A DNA stretch of 64,000 nt, from contig JAXMCQ010000009.1 in the NCBI GenBank assembly GCA_046349315.1, forward strand, positions 107,268 to 171,267. Direction: 5' to 3'. Numbering within the stretch: position 1 is the first letter of the stretch; every line of letters starts with the position of its first letter. Both the position numbers and the translations under genes were made by a program. The stretch is from JAEUMG01 sp046349315. GTDB lineage: Bacteria; Pseudomonadota; Alphaproteobacteria; Rhizobiales; Aestuariivirgaceae. Shown in pieces: positions 16,672-24,737 of the stretch. The notes beneath the pieces are model-generated. The model did no database searches, was not told the origin of the DNA, and saw nothing but the letters and a program-made list of their open reading frames with translations.

Positions 16672-18363
16672 TCAACTATCCGCTCTCATCAGCAGATCAT
16701 CAAGGGACCCTCGCTCCAGCGCGTCCTGCCATTTCTCCCCATCATCGGCGGTGAGGAGGTCGCGGACGCGGCCAAGCGCGCCGATGATGCGCAGCGAGAT
16801 GTTGCGCTTGGCGAGTTCGTCGCGAAGCTCGGCCAGCATGCGCGCGCCGGCGAGATCGAGGCGCGCTGCCGCCGATAGATCGCAGACGACGAGCGTGATG
16901 GCGCGTCCCTCCGCCGCGAGCCGGGCCATGACCGTGTCGCGGACGGCGTCGGCATTGACATAGATGAGCGAGGCCTCGGGGCGGAAGGCAAGCGTCCCGG
17001 GCGGCTCCTCGTTTTCGGGATGCCGGCTCATATCCGCATAGCGTCTTGTGCCGGGGATCCGGCCGAGAAAGGCGACATGCGGCCGCGATGCCACCGCGAG
17101 CAACATGAGAACCGAAGCCAGGGCCGCGAGCAGGATGCCTTGCAGGATGCCGAACAGCAGGACACCGCCAAGTGCGACGACAGCCGCCAGGAAGTCGATC
17201 CGGCTCACGCGCCACATGTGAAGGAGCGCCGACAAATCGAAAAGTCCGGCGATCGCCGTCAAGACCACTGCGGCGAGCACCGCCTTGGGCAGGTTTTCGA
17301 GGAGGCCGGTCAGGAAGAGCAGGCAAAGCGCCAGTGTGATGGAGGCGAAGACCAGTGCCAGGGGGCTGCGGGCGCCGGCCTTGTCATTGACGGCCGATTG
17401 CGAAAGGCCCCCCGCCACCGGATAGCCTTGGCCGAGCCCGGCTGCGAGATTGGCGGCCCCGACGCCCAAGAGTTCCTGGCGCGCGCCGATCGCGTAATTG
17501 TGTTTCGCAGCGAAGCTGCGCGCCGCGGAGACGCCCTCGATATAGGCAAGCAGCAGGCAGCCCGCCGCCAACGGCACGATGTCCTCGACATCGCGCCAGC
17601 GCAGTGCCGGCCCGCGAAGCTCCGGAAGCCCCGCCGGGATATGACCGGTCACCGGCACGCCGAAGCTCTGCAAGGCGAAGAGCGTCGTCACGATGATCGA
17701 CAAGGCGACGACGCCAAGTGCCACAGGCCGCCCGGGAAGCAGGCGCTCTCCGAAGATAAGGAGCAGCAGCGCGACCAGCCCGATTGCGAGCACCAGGCCC
17801 TGTGTCATCGGCAATTGTCCGACGAGCGTCGTCACCCGCTCGATGAAATTATGCCCGCCGCCTGGCACGCCGAACAGGCTTGGGAGTTGCGTCATCGCGA
17901 TCGTCAGCCCGGCACCGGCTTTGAAGCCGACCAGCACGCTGTCGCTGATGAGCTTGACGAGCACGCTCAGGCGCAGGAGCCAGGCGATGAAGCACAGCGC
18001 CGCAACGGTGAAGGCCGCAAGGCTCGCGATCTGCGCATAGCGCTCGGTATCGCCGGCCGCCATGACGCCGACGGCGCTGGCGATCATCAGCGATATGGCC
18101 GAGGTCGGTCCCATCGCCAATTGCCGCGACGAGCCGAACAGCGCATAGCCAAGCCCGCCGAGCAGATAGCCGTAAATGCCGACTTGCGGCGGCAGCCCGG
18201 CGAGCGTTGCATAGGCAAGCGAAACCGGAACCGCATAGGCCGCAAGAGTAATGCCGGCAATTGCGTCGGCGGAGAGCCAGCGTGCCTGGTAGTCAGCGAG
18301 CCACTGCGCCGGAGGAAAAAACCGGCGCCACTGTGGCGCAACCGGGGCGCCATCTTCGCTCAT
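16672..18363 (-). CDS. SulP-family anion transporter with STAS domain
   Basis: A 563-residue inner-membrane carrier. The N-terminal half begins with the SulP signature (AGITLAAYAVPVSLAYATLAGLPP) and has 10-12 membrane segments to about residue 420; the C-terminal 130 residues form a STAS domain (LIYVNADAVRDTVMARL ... LVVCDLSAAARLDLAGARML). In STAS domains of anti-sigma antagonists the D-S-S/T motif is phosphorylated; here it reads LAAAARL-like and is not obviously conserved. SulP proteins move sulfate, bicarbonate or C4-dicarboxylates, often with sodium or protons. ATG at 18363 follows AGGA by four bases. It stands alone. Neighbouring sulfur genes are absent, so bicarbonate or another anion is as likely as sulfate. 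Confidence 0.9.
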   Translation of the reverse strand: MSEDGAPVAPQWRRFFPPAQWLADYQARWLSADAIAGITLAAYAVPVSLAYATLAGLPPQVGIYGYLLGGLGYALFGSSRQLAMGPTSAISLMIASAVGVMAAGDTERYAQIASLAAFTVAALCFIAWLLRLSVLVKLISDSVLVGFKAGAGLTIAMTQLPSLFGVPGGGHNFIERVTTLVGQLPMTQGLVLAIGLVALLLLIFGERLLPGRPVALGVVALSIIVTTLFALQSFGVPVTGHIPAGLPELRGPALRWRDVEDIVPLAAGCLLLAYIEGVSAARSFAAKHNYAIGARQELLGVGAANLAAGLGQGYPVAGGLSQSAVNDKAGARSPLALVFASITLALCLLFLTGLLENLPKAVLAAVVLTAIAGLFDLSALLHMWRVSRIDFLAAVVALGGVLLFGILQGILLAALASVLMLLAVASRPHVAFLGRIPGTRRYADMSRHPENEEPPGTLAFRPEASLIYVNADAVRDTVMARLAAEGRAITLVVCDLSAAARLDLAGARMLAELRDELAKRNISLRIIGALGRVRDLLTADDGEKWQDALERGSLDDLLMRADS

Positions 18364-18539
18364 CTGGTCCTGCAATCTTTCCCGTATTCACGGGCGTGGA
18401 TTGAGCCTAGCGCAAAGGGTGCCTGAGGTCACGCCTCGTCGTGTGGTCCTTGAACTGTTACTATGGGTTTTGATCGGTGGACGGAGAGTCTCGATATTCA
18501 CCGCCGCTGGAATCCGCCGATCATCGAAGGTTGAGCACC

Positions 18540-19193
18540 GTGCAAGACGAGTCCTCAAAACGCATCCTCTCGCCGATCGAACGGGTCGCAGAAGTCCTGT
18601 TCGGCCTTATCATGGTGCTGACTTTCACCGGCTCGCTTAGTGCCGCAGAGGCGGGCGAGGCGGAAGTCCGCACCATGCTGATCGGTGCTATCGGCTGCAA
18701 TCTTGCCTGGGCCCTGATCGACGGCATCTTTTATCTGATGGGTTGCCTCGCTGAAAAAGCCGCGAATTTCCGAGCTTTCATGGCTGTGCGCCGCGCCGGC
18801 AATGACGGCGAGGCGCGCGCCGCCATCGCCGAGACCGCGCCGCCGCTCCTTGCCGAGATGCTTTCGACCGCGGAAATCGACCGCCTCCGCACGGCATTCG
18901 CGCAGATGCCGGAGGCCCCGCCGCATGGCCGTCTCGATGGACGCGATTGGCTCGGCGCACTCGGCGTATTTCTTCTGGTCTTCGTCTCGACATTCCCGGT
19001 CGTCTTGCCGTTCTTCTTTGCAACCGATGCTATGGTCGCCCTGCGCGTTTCCAACGTCATCGCCGTGGCGATGATGTTCGGGACAGGATATGCCTTTGGC
19101 CACCTTGCCGGCTATCGTCCGCTCTTGACCGGCGGCGCCATGATTGTTCTCGGTGCCGCCCTTGTCGCGCTGACCATCGCACTTGGCGGGTGA
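18540..19193 (+). CDS. VIT1/CCC1-like membrane protein
   Basis: A 217-residue protein starting at GTG (18540, AAGG upstream). It has about five hydrophobic segments: VLFGLIMVLTFTGSL near 20, LIGAIGCNLAWALIDGIFYLM near 50, LGVFLLVFVSTFPVVLPFFF near 137, VSNVIAVAMMFGTGYAFG near 165, and ALVALTIAL at the end. The first two helices with the intervening acidic AAEAGEAEVR resemble VIT/CCC1 iron or manganese exporters, to which such alphaproteobacterial proteins are commonly assigned. The metal-binding helix is shorter than in yeast CCC1, so the function is not certain. It diverges from the SulP gene across a 176-base gap that should hold both promoters. Confidence 0.6.
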   Translation: MQDESSKRILSPIERVAEVLFGLIMVLTFTGSLSAAEAGEAEVRTMLIGAIGCNLAWALIDGIFYLMGCLAEKAANFRAFMAVRRAGNDGEARAAIAETAPPLLAEMLSTAEIDRLRTAFAQMPEAPPHGRLDGRDWLGALGVFLLVFVSTFPVVLPFFFATDAMVALRVSNVIAVAMMFGTGYAFGHLAGYRPLLTGGAMIVLGAALVALTIALGG

Positions 19194-19203
19194 AAGCAAC
19201 TAA

Positions 19204-19232
19204 CTTCCTTCTCCCACGAGAGGAGACGGAAG
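19204..19232. terminator. Hairpin between convergent genes
   Basis: CTTCC-T-TCTCC pairs with GGAGA-C-GGAAG around a seven-base loop, between the VIT-like gene (plus) and the DUF1428 gene (minus), which are tail to tail. The minus-strand transcript continues into TTAGTTGCTTT, a weakly U-rich tail. It may end both transcripts, or be a small intergenic repeat of the CTTCTCCC type seen elsewhere in the window. Confidence 0.45.
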
Positions 19233-19246
19233 TAAAAAAGCGCGCC

Positions 19247-19606
19247 CTACGCATCCACCTTCGTCTTGAACCCGCCATAGATCATGCGCTTGCCGTCGAA
19301 GGGCATCTCCTTGCCCGACATCATCTTGGCGAGCCGCGGATCCTTCATCACCTTGGCATTGACCTTGTCGCGATCGGCGCGTGACTTGTAGACGATCCAC
19401 GAAAACACCACCGTCTCGCCGGGCTTGAGCTTCACGCTGCGCGGAAAGGATGTGTACTTCCCGACCTTAACGTCGTCGGCGACACATTCGACATGCTGGA
19501 GCGCGCCGTGTTCGCGCCACACCTTGGCGGCCTTGCGCGCCATGGCGAGATAGGACGCCATTTTCTTCTTGGGGACCGGGACAATGAAGCCGTCGACATA
19601 AGCCAT
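19247..19606 (-). CDS. DUF1428 family protein
   Basis: A 119-residue soluble protein of the DUF1428 family (ferredoxin-like, dimeric alpha/beta barrel relatives). Recognisable start MAYVDGFIVPVPKKKMASYLAMA and the conserved stretch KPGETVVFSWIVYKSRADRDKVNAK, ending DGKRMIYGGF. Function is unknown. ATG at 19606 has a full GGAGGT four bases upstream, so it should be well translated; a longer frame start is not needed. It is monocistronic. Confidence 0.9.
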   Translation of the reverse strand: MAYVDGFIVPVPKKKMASYLAMARKAAKVWREHGALQHVECVADDVKVGKYTSFPRSVKLKPGETVVFSWIVYKSRADRDKVNAKVMKDPRLAKMMSGKEMPFDGKRMIYGGFKTKVDA

Positions 19607-19735
19607 GGTGACCTCCTGTATTGACGTGACGATCAAACCGCCCGATTACGGTCATCCCATGTTCAAATCCGATGGCGGCTGTGCGGTTCCTCAGGGCTTG
19701 CAATCGGGCCGTCTCTCAGCCAGAAATCGCCCGCC

Positions 19736-20395
19736 ATGAACAAAACCATCAATTTCGACGACAGGCTCTACGCCTATTATGCAACGATTGCCTATGACGA
19801 GCCGGCGGTCATGCGCGAACTGCGCGAGCGGACCTCAAGCCTCGCAATGGCGATGATGCAGATCACCGCCGAACAGGGCTCCTTCATGGCCCTTCTCGTC
19901 AAGCTTACAGGTGCCAGGCGCATTCTCGAGATCGGTACTTTCACCGGCTATAGCGCGCTCGCCATGGCGCGCGCCCTTCCCGCCGACGGCAAGCTCATCG
20001 CATCCGATGTGAGCGAGGAATGGACCGCGATTGGCCGCGAGTTCTGGCAGAAGGCGGGCGTCGCCGATCGCATCACGCTCATTCTTAAGCCGGGCCGCGA
20101 TGTCATCGCCGATCTTCTCGCCAAAAGCGAAGCCGGCAAATTCGACATGATGTTCATCGATGCCGACAAGCACAATTACGATCATTACTATGAGGGCGGC
20201 CTCCAGCTCTTGCGCTCAGGCGGCCTCATGATGATCGATAACGTCTTGTGGGGCGGCGACGTCGCCGATCCTTCAAAAACCGATGCCGATACATCGGCCT
20301 TACGCGCCCTCAATGCGAAGATCCGCTCTGACAGCCGCGTCGACTTCTCCATGGTGCCGATCGGCGACGGCGTCACATTGGTGCGGAAGAAGTAA
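19736..20395 (+). CDS. O-methyltransferase (class I, CCoAOMT-like)
   Basis: A 219-residue methyltransferase of the Methyltransf_3 family. The SAM-binding motif I is ILEIGTFTGYSALAMA near residue 63; the metal and catalytic Asp lie in MMFIDADKHNYDHYYE near 138; the second metal motif is MIDNVLWGGDVADP near 167. Such enzymes methylate catechol-type hydroxyls using a divalent metal. Start ATG at 19736. No pathway neighbours indicate the substrate. Confidence 0.9.
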   Translation: MNKTINFDDRLYAYYATIAYDEPAVMRELRERTSSLAMAMMQITAEQGSFMALLVKLTGARRILEIGTFTGYSALAMARALPADGKLIASDVSEEWTAIGREFWQKAGVADRITLILKPGRDVIADLLAKSEAGKFDMMFIDADKHNYDHYYEGGLQLLRSGGLMMIDNVLWGGDVADPSKTDADTSALRALNAKIRSDSRVDFSMVPIGDGVTLVRKK

Positions 20396-20748
20396 TTATC
20401 GCTTCCCCCTCACCCGCGGAGGGGTGAGGAAAAGAACGACACATGCCCGCTTTTGGCCCAAGGCGGACATCGGAGATCACTCTCGCGCAGTTGCTATTGC
20501 GATTTTCTGAGCTGCTCGCAATCAAAAATATGCACAGCACCGTAAGCGCGCTGGATAGCTCCGAATATGACGCCAGTGGAAACGGGGGCGCGTGCATACT
20601 GCGTGTAACTCGACGCCATGCGCAACGGGCATAACGATGCCCGTCCGGCTGGACATTGCCAAGGCTTGGCACTTCTAGGAGGATGGTGCCGCTCCGGCCC
20701 GAACCGGAGCGCAGGCCCCTACCCCTTCGAGTAAATGCGAGGACAGCA
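20396..20748. other. Intergenic region with hairpin 20408-20429
   Basis: No gene is seen in these 353 bases. A perfect eight-base stem, CCTCACCC/GGGTGAGG with loop GCGGAG, sits 12 bases after the methyltransferase stop, and could stop or protect its transcript. A relic repeat lies at 20442-20471. The last 50 bases hold the ribosome binding site (GAGGA) of the next gene and probably its promoter. Confidence 0.6.
20442..20471. repeat. Relic of an intergenic repeat, copy 1
   Basis: An imperfect inverted repeat (ATGCCCGC ... GCGGACAT) around TTTTGGCCCAAG. A related, more decayed copy occurs at 23549-23578 (about two-thirds of bases the same by eye). The form resembles short dispersed repeats known in Bradyrhizobium-type genomes. 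It is a low-confidence call based on resemblance only. Confidence 0.35.
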
Positions 20749-21558
20749 ATGGCAATGAAGAACCGCCTTGGCGGACACACCAACACATACCACACCTATA
20801 GTCTCGAACAGGCGCTCGAAGGGATTGCAGCGGCGGGCTATAAGTACGTCGAACTCACCGCGGTGCGCGGCTGGACCGAGCATGTGCCCCTCGAAGCCGA
20901 TGCCAAGACGCTGGGCGGCATTCAAAGGATGCTGAACAAGCTCGGCCTCGTTCCGATCTCGCTTTCGGGCCATTCCGACCTCACCACCAAGGACGGGCTG
21001 AAAGACGGCCTCAAGGCGCTCGATCTGTGCGAGCGCATGGGCATCGACATCATGAATACGGCGATCGGTGGCCATTCGAGCCAGGACGAAAACGAAGAAG
21101 CCTTCATGGGCAATATCCATGAGCTCGCCGATGCCGCCGCCAAGCGCGACATAAGGCTCGGCATCGAAATTCATGGTGAGATCACCAAATCGGGCGCGGC
21201 GGCGATCCCGGTTCTGAAGCGGATCGGGCGCCCCAACGTGCTGATCAATTACGATACGGCGAATGTCGAGTTCTATGCCGGGGTCAAGGCGGTGGACGAT
21301 CTGCCGTTCGCGCTGCCGAAGCTCGTCCACTGCCATCTCAAGGACATGCGCGGGCAAGGCCGCGTGTGGGATTTTCCGGCGATCGGCGAAGGCCATGTCG
21401 ATTTCAAGCGCGTGCTCGATATCATGGCGAAGGGCGGTTTCACCGGGCCGATGAGCGTTGAGATCGAGTTTACGGGCGATCCCTGGCCGCCGCTCGCCGA
21501 GGTCAACCGGGCTATGAAGGCCTCGCACGACAAGCTTGCCTCGCTTGGCCTCTCATAG
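20749..21558 (+). CDS. Sugar phosphate isomerase/epimerase (xylose-isomerase-like TIM barrel)
   Basis: A 269-residue AP-endonuclease-2 fold enzyme. Metal ligands are visible as Glu in GIEIHGE near 142, Asp in INYDTANVEF near 170, His in LVHCHLKDMRG near 197 and Glu in VEIEFTGDPW near 243, the normal set for inosose isomerase or hydroxypyruvate isomerase relatives. The frame is open 31 codons upstream, but ATG at 20749 has GAGGA upstream and starts with the domain. It is nine bases before a Gfo/Idh/MocA dehydrogenase gene that itself overlaps a deacetylase gene. Together they look like a carbohydrate-derivative degradation module. Confidence 0.88.
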   Translation: MAMKNRLGGHTNTYHTYSLEQALEGIAAAGYKYVELTAVRGWTEHVPLEADAKTLGGIQRMLNKLGLVPISLSGHSDLTTKDGLKDGLKALDLCERMGIDIMNTAIGGHSSQDENEEAFMGNIHELADAAAKRDIRLGIEIHGEITKSGAAAIPVLKRIGRPNVLINYDTANVEFYAGVKAVDDLPFALPKLVHCHLKDMRGQGRVWDFPAIGEGHVDFKRVLDIMAKGGFTGPMSVEIEFTGDPWPPLAEVNRAMKASHDKLASLGLS

Positions 21559-21567
21559 AGGTTGGCC

Positions 21568-22557
21568 ATGAAAATTGGAATTCTGGGCTCGGGCTTCATG
21601 GGGGGCACCCATGCCCGCGCCTATGCCAAGATCCCAGGGGTGAGCGTGGCAGCGGTCTCATCCCGCAACTTGGACAAGGCGGAGAAGCTCGCCAAGGAAG
21701 TCGGCGCCCGCGCCACCACCGACGATCGCTCAATCATCGAGGATCCGGCGATCGACATCATCAGCAATACGCTGCCGACGCATCTCCATCCCGAGACGAC
21801 GATCGCGGCATTGAAAGCCGGCAAGCATGTCCTCCTCGAAAAGCCCTTCGCGCTCACGGCCAAAGACTGCGACGGAATGATTGCTGCGGCGAAACAGGCG
21901 GGCCGCGTGCTCATGGTGGCGCAAGTCCTGCGCTTCTGGCCGGAATATGTTGCGCTCGTTGAGTTCGTCGAAAGCGGCAAGCTCGGCAAACCGATTTCGG
22001 GCGTGGCGACGCGATTGTCGCAATTGCCGGGCTGGGCCGACTGGTTTCTCGATCCGGCATTCAGCGGCGGTGCGGTCCTCGATCTCTGCGTGCATGATTT
22101 CGATACGACCAACTGGCTGTTCGGCACGCCCAACACCGTCTATGCGCGCGGGCGCGAAATGCGGCCAGGCCTGTGGAACGACGTCCACGCGCTCGTTGAT
22201 TACGGCGGCGTCGACGCCATCGTCGAGGGCAGCGAGTTCATGCCGCAAGGCTATCCGTTCACGGCATCGCTGAAAGTACTTTGCGAGGGTGGCGTCGTCG
22301 AATTCCTGTTCCGCGCCGGCGGCGTCAGCGTCGAAATGGGTGGCGGTTCGTCGCTCATCGTCCATGAATCGGGCAAGGCCTATCCTCTCAAATCGAAGCC
22401 GGGCGACGGCTATGACAATCAGGCGGAATACATGATTGAATGCGTGAAGAAGGGTGCGAGGCCAAAGCTCGGAACGCCCGAGCAAGCGCGCCTGGCGGTG
22501 GCGACCGCCGATGCGGCGCGGCGCTCGCTTGAGACGGGAACGGTGGTGGCGCTATGA
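21568..22557 (+). CDS. Gfo/Idh/MocA-family NAD(P)-dependent oxidoreductase
   Basis: A 329-residue dehydrogenase. N-terminal Rossmann fold with GILGSGFMGGTHARAY (residues 4-19) and the family signature GKHVLLEKPFAL near 90. The C-terminal domain has the sugar-binding region with GGAVLDLCVHDFDTTNWL near 170, holding the conserved Asp-x2-x-His pattern (LDLCVHD). Such enzymes oxidise inositols, amino sugars or other sugar derivatives. ATG at 21568 follows GAGG by six bases. It is coupled to the PIG-L deacetylase by an ATGA overlap. Confidence 0.92.
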   Translation: MKIGILGSGFMGGTHARAYAKIPGVSVAAVSSRNLDKAEKLAKEVGARATTDDRSIIEDPAIDIISNTLPTHLHPETTIAALKAGKHVLLEKPFALTAKDCDGMIAAAKQAGRVLMVAQVLRFWPEYVALVEFVESGKLGKPISGVATRLSQLPGWADWFLDPAFSGGAVLDLCVHDFDTTNWLFGTPNTVYARGREMRPGLWNDVHALVDYGGVDAIVEGSEFMPQGYPFTASLKVLCEGGVVEFLFRAGGVSVEMGGGSSLIVHESGKAYPLKSKPGDGYDNQAEYMIECVKKGARPKLGTPEQARLAVATADAARRSLETGTVVAL

Positions 22558-23366
22558 GCAAGCAAGCCGCCCTGGCGATCGTCGCCCATCCCGACGATGT
22601 CGAGTTCACCATGGCGGGGACGCTGCTCCTCCTCAAGGACAAGGGCTTCGACATACATTTCTGGAATCTCGCCAATGGCAGCTATGGGTCGATGGTGCAT
22701 CCGCTGGCCGATATCATTCGCATCCGGGCCGAGGAAGGGGCCGCCGGAGCGAAGCTTGCAGGCGCCACCTATCATCGCGCGATTACCGACGATCTTGCCA
22801 TTCTCTACCGCCCTGAATTCATCGCCAAGATCACCGCCGTCGTGCGCGCGGTGAAGCCGTCTATCATTTTCACCCATTCGCCCCAGGACTACATGGAAGA
22901 CCACATGAATGCTGCGCGGCTCACAGTCACCGGCACCTTCATCCGCGCCGCACCAAATTATGTGAGCGACCCGCCGGTGCCCGCCTGGGCCGGCGATACG
23001 GTCGTCTATCACGCGGTTCCGCATGGCCTGAAAGGGCCGTTGCGCGAGACCGTCCATTCCGAAATCTATGTCGACATCGCCACGACGCTCACTCGCAAGG
23101 GCGCTGCTCTCGCCGCGCACAAAAGCCAGCAGGAATGGCTCGAGGCGACGCAGGGCATGGGCTCGATGGTTGGCGAGATGGAAGAGTTCAGCGCCGGCGT
23201 CGGCGCTCTGTCGGGACGCTTTGCCCATGCCGAGGGCTTCCGGCGCCATCTCCATTTCGGTTTCGCCGACGAGGCATTCGATCCCTTGAGCGATGCGCTT
23301 GGCGACAAGGCGTGGCGCGATCCCGACTATGGCAAAACGGCACCACCACTGCGAGGATCGAGATGA
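22554..23366 (+). CDS. PIG-L family deacetylase (LmbE-like)
   Basis: A 270-residue zinc deacetylase. The first motif AHPDDVEF (residues 11-18) gives His and Asp zinc ligands and the catalytic Asp; the third ligand is His in YMEDHMNAAR near 118. Known relatives remove the acetyl group of N-acetylglucosamine-containing glycans (GlcNAc-PI, mycothiol and bacillithiol precursors, chitobiose). It overlaps the dehydrogenase gene by four bases and ends the three-gene run. This suggests the pathway starts with deacetylation of an N-acetylated sugar, followed by oxidation and isomerisation, an inference from order only. Confidence 0.9.
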   Translation: MSKQAALAIVAHPDDVEFTMAGTLLLLKDKGFDIHFWNLANGSYGSMVHPLADIIRIRAEEGAAGAKLAGATYHRAITDDLAILYRPEFIAKITAVVRAVKPSIIFTHSPQDYMEDHMNAARLTVTGTFIRAAPNYVSDPPVPAWAGDTVVYHAVPHGLKGPLRETVHSEIYVDIATTLTRKGAALAAHKSQQEWLEATQGMGSMVGEMEEFSAGVGALSGRFAHAEGFRRHLHFGFADEAFDPLSDALGDKAWRDPDYGKTAPPLRGSR

Positions 23367-23548
23367 AAGAAGCTGGCTAGGCGCTTCGATCTTCAATCTG
23401 TGCGGGGGCCAAGCGCCCATTCCGTTCCCATGTGACAACTTCGTGGATGCCCCAGCGAGCTCCCCTGGTGGTTGCGGACGCCTCGCTCTGTGCGCCGTCC
23501 GAAAAAATCGCTAGGCGAACGGCTCCAATCCTCATCCTCAAAAGCTAA

Positions 23549-23578
23549 GACGTCCGTTTCTGGCCCTTTGCAGACCTC
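23549..23578. repeat. Relic of an intergenic repeat, copy 2
   Basis: GACGTCCG-TTTCTGGCCC-TTTGCAGACCTC resembles the copy at 20442-20471. It lies in the 222-base convergent gap between the PIG-L gene and the AraC gene, which holds no gene. It is too decayed to be functional. Confidence 0.3.
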
Positions 23579-23588
23579 AGGGCGAAGG

Positions 23589-24602
23589 CTAGCGCGACAA
23601 CTGGGTCCGAAAATGTCTTGGTGGGCTGCCGGTCCACCTGCGAAAAGCGCGGGTCAAGCAAGCTTGATCGGAATATCCCAGTTGGGCTGCAATCGACGCA
23701 ATGGTCGCGTTTGTTTGATAGAGTCGCCGTTGCGCTTCATCGTGGCGAATCTCTGCAAGAAGCTCCGAATAGCTCGTATGCTCCGCCCTCAGCTGCCGTT
23801 GAAACGTACGCACACTGGCTCCGGCAGCAGCCGACAAGCGCTCGATGGAAAGTGTCTGACCGCATTCCATCATTGAGACCAGCAAGGACCGCACTGAGGC
23901 CGAAAGGCTTCCATCGCCACGCAACGTGGGCTGCTTGGGAAGCTGTCGACCTTGAACGCGACTTCTAGCCATTCTGTTGAACCGCCGATCCATGATCTGA
24001 TCCTCAACGGTGATCGCAAATCCATGCGAGCGCGTCTCGACAAGACCGGCACCGAACCACGGGATAAGATGTTGCAGACCAAAATCCGGATGCGGCGGGA
24101 GTTCGATTCTCAGAAACCGCTCAGGAGATGCACGGTCAAGTCCACATATTCTGTGCACCATCGCTGCAGCATATTGCAATAACAAATGCCTGGTCTCTGC
24201 ATCAAAGCGATAAGAGAAGAACTCCCTCACAATCGTGGCACCACCCTTCCTTTCCATCGATACTTGCTCATGTGAGCAGTAGAACGGCAAGGCCGGGATA
24301 ATCCGCGCGAGCGCTTCTCGCGGCGTCCCGGCTCCAAGGGCTACCTTGCCGAGCATCGCGATCTCTAGATCATCTGTTTCGAATACAATCCGACATGGTA
24401 GATCGGGCCCAACTTGACGCGCAGCTGCGCACAGCATGGAAGCAACAAGTACCAGCGGCACCGGCCGGAATGGAAATGAGGCGAGATCGGGCGGAAGATT
24501 GGCGCTCTTAAGCACCTCTTCCTCTGTGATCCCATGGCGTGCAAACCAGCCGAGCGCAGGAAAAAGGGCAAAGCCACGAATTAAAGGAATTGTGATCGAC
24601 AT
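23589..24602 (-). CDS. AraC-family transcriptional regulator (Arabinose_bd/OruR type)
   Basis: A 337-residue regulator. The N-terminal 190 residues match the arabinose-binding-like domain of OruR/ArgR-type AraC proteins (FALFPALGWFARHGITEEEVL at the start). The C-terminal AraC domain runs from about 238 (LSIERLSAAAGASVRTFQRQLR) to 335 (LGYSDQACLTRAFRRWTGSPP). ATG at 24602. It diverges from the arylsulfatase gene, and a perfect 14-base palindrome lies between them, so it probably controls the sulfatase operon and itself. The inducer is unknown. GC content looks somewhat lower here than in the flanks. Confidence 0.88.
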   Translation of the reverse strand: MSITIPLIRGFALFPALGWFARHGITEEEVLKSANLPPDLASFPFRPVPLVLVASMLCAAARQVGPDLPCRIVFETDDLEIAMLGKVALGAGTPREALARIIPALPFYCSHEQVSMERKGGATIVREFFSYRFDAETRHLLLQYAAAMVHRICGLDRASPERFLRIELPPHPDFGLQHLIPWFGAGLVETRSHGFAITVEDQIMDRRFNRMARSRVQGRQLPKQPTLRGDGSLSASVRSLLVSMMECGQTLSIERLSAAAGASVRTFQRQLRAEHTSYSELLAEIRHDEAQRRLYQTNATIASIAAQLGYSDQACLTRAFRRWTGSPPRHFRTQLSR

Positions 24603-24648
24603 TGCGCCAAAGGATGCACTGCGGTGCGGGAGTGGCGATTGAGCTATT

Positions 24649-24662
24649 ATTTGGCGCCAAAT
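24649..24662. promoter_or_regulatory. Palindromic operator between AraC gene and sulfatase
   Basis: ATTTGGCGCCAAAT is a perfect 14-base palindrome in the 135-base divergent promoter region. A related half site, TTGCGCCAAA, overlaps the AraC gene start at 24602-24611. A strict palindrome is more typical of dimeric repressors than of AraC proteins, so the binding protein is not certain. Confidence 0.45.
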
Positions 24663-24737
24663 GTCAAACGCTGCGCTGGCAATCTAAGATAAACTTACAA
24701 AATCTCCGCCACATGCGGCTTTTGATGGGATATCGAA

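Noticed and set aside
17020..18426. 468-codon open frame on the plus strand opposite the SulP gene
   Set aside because: Very rich in Arg, Gln, His and Asp, antisense to a clear transporter gene, no start signal.
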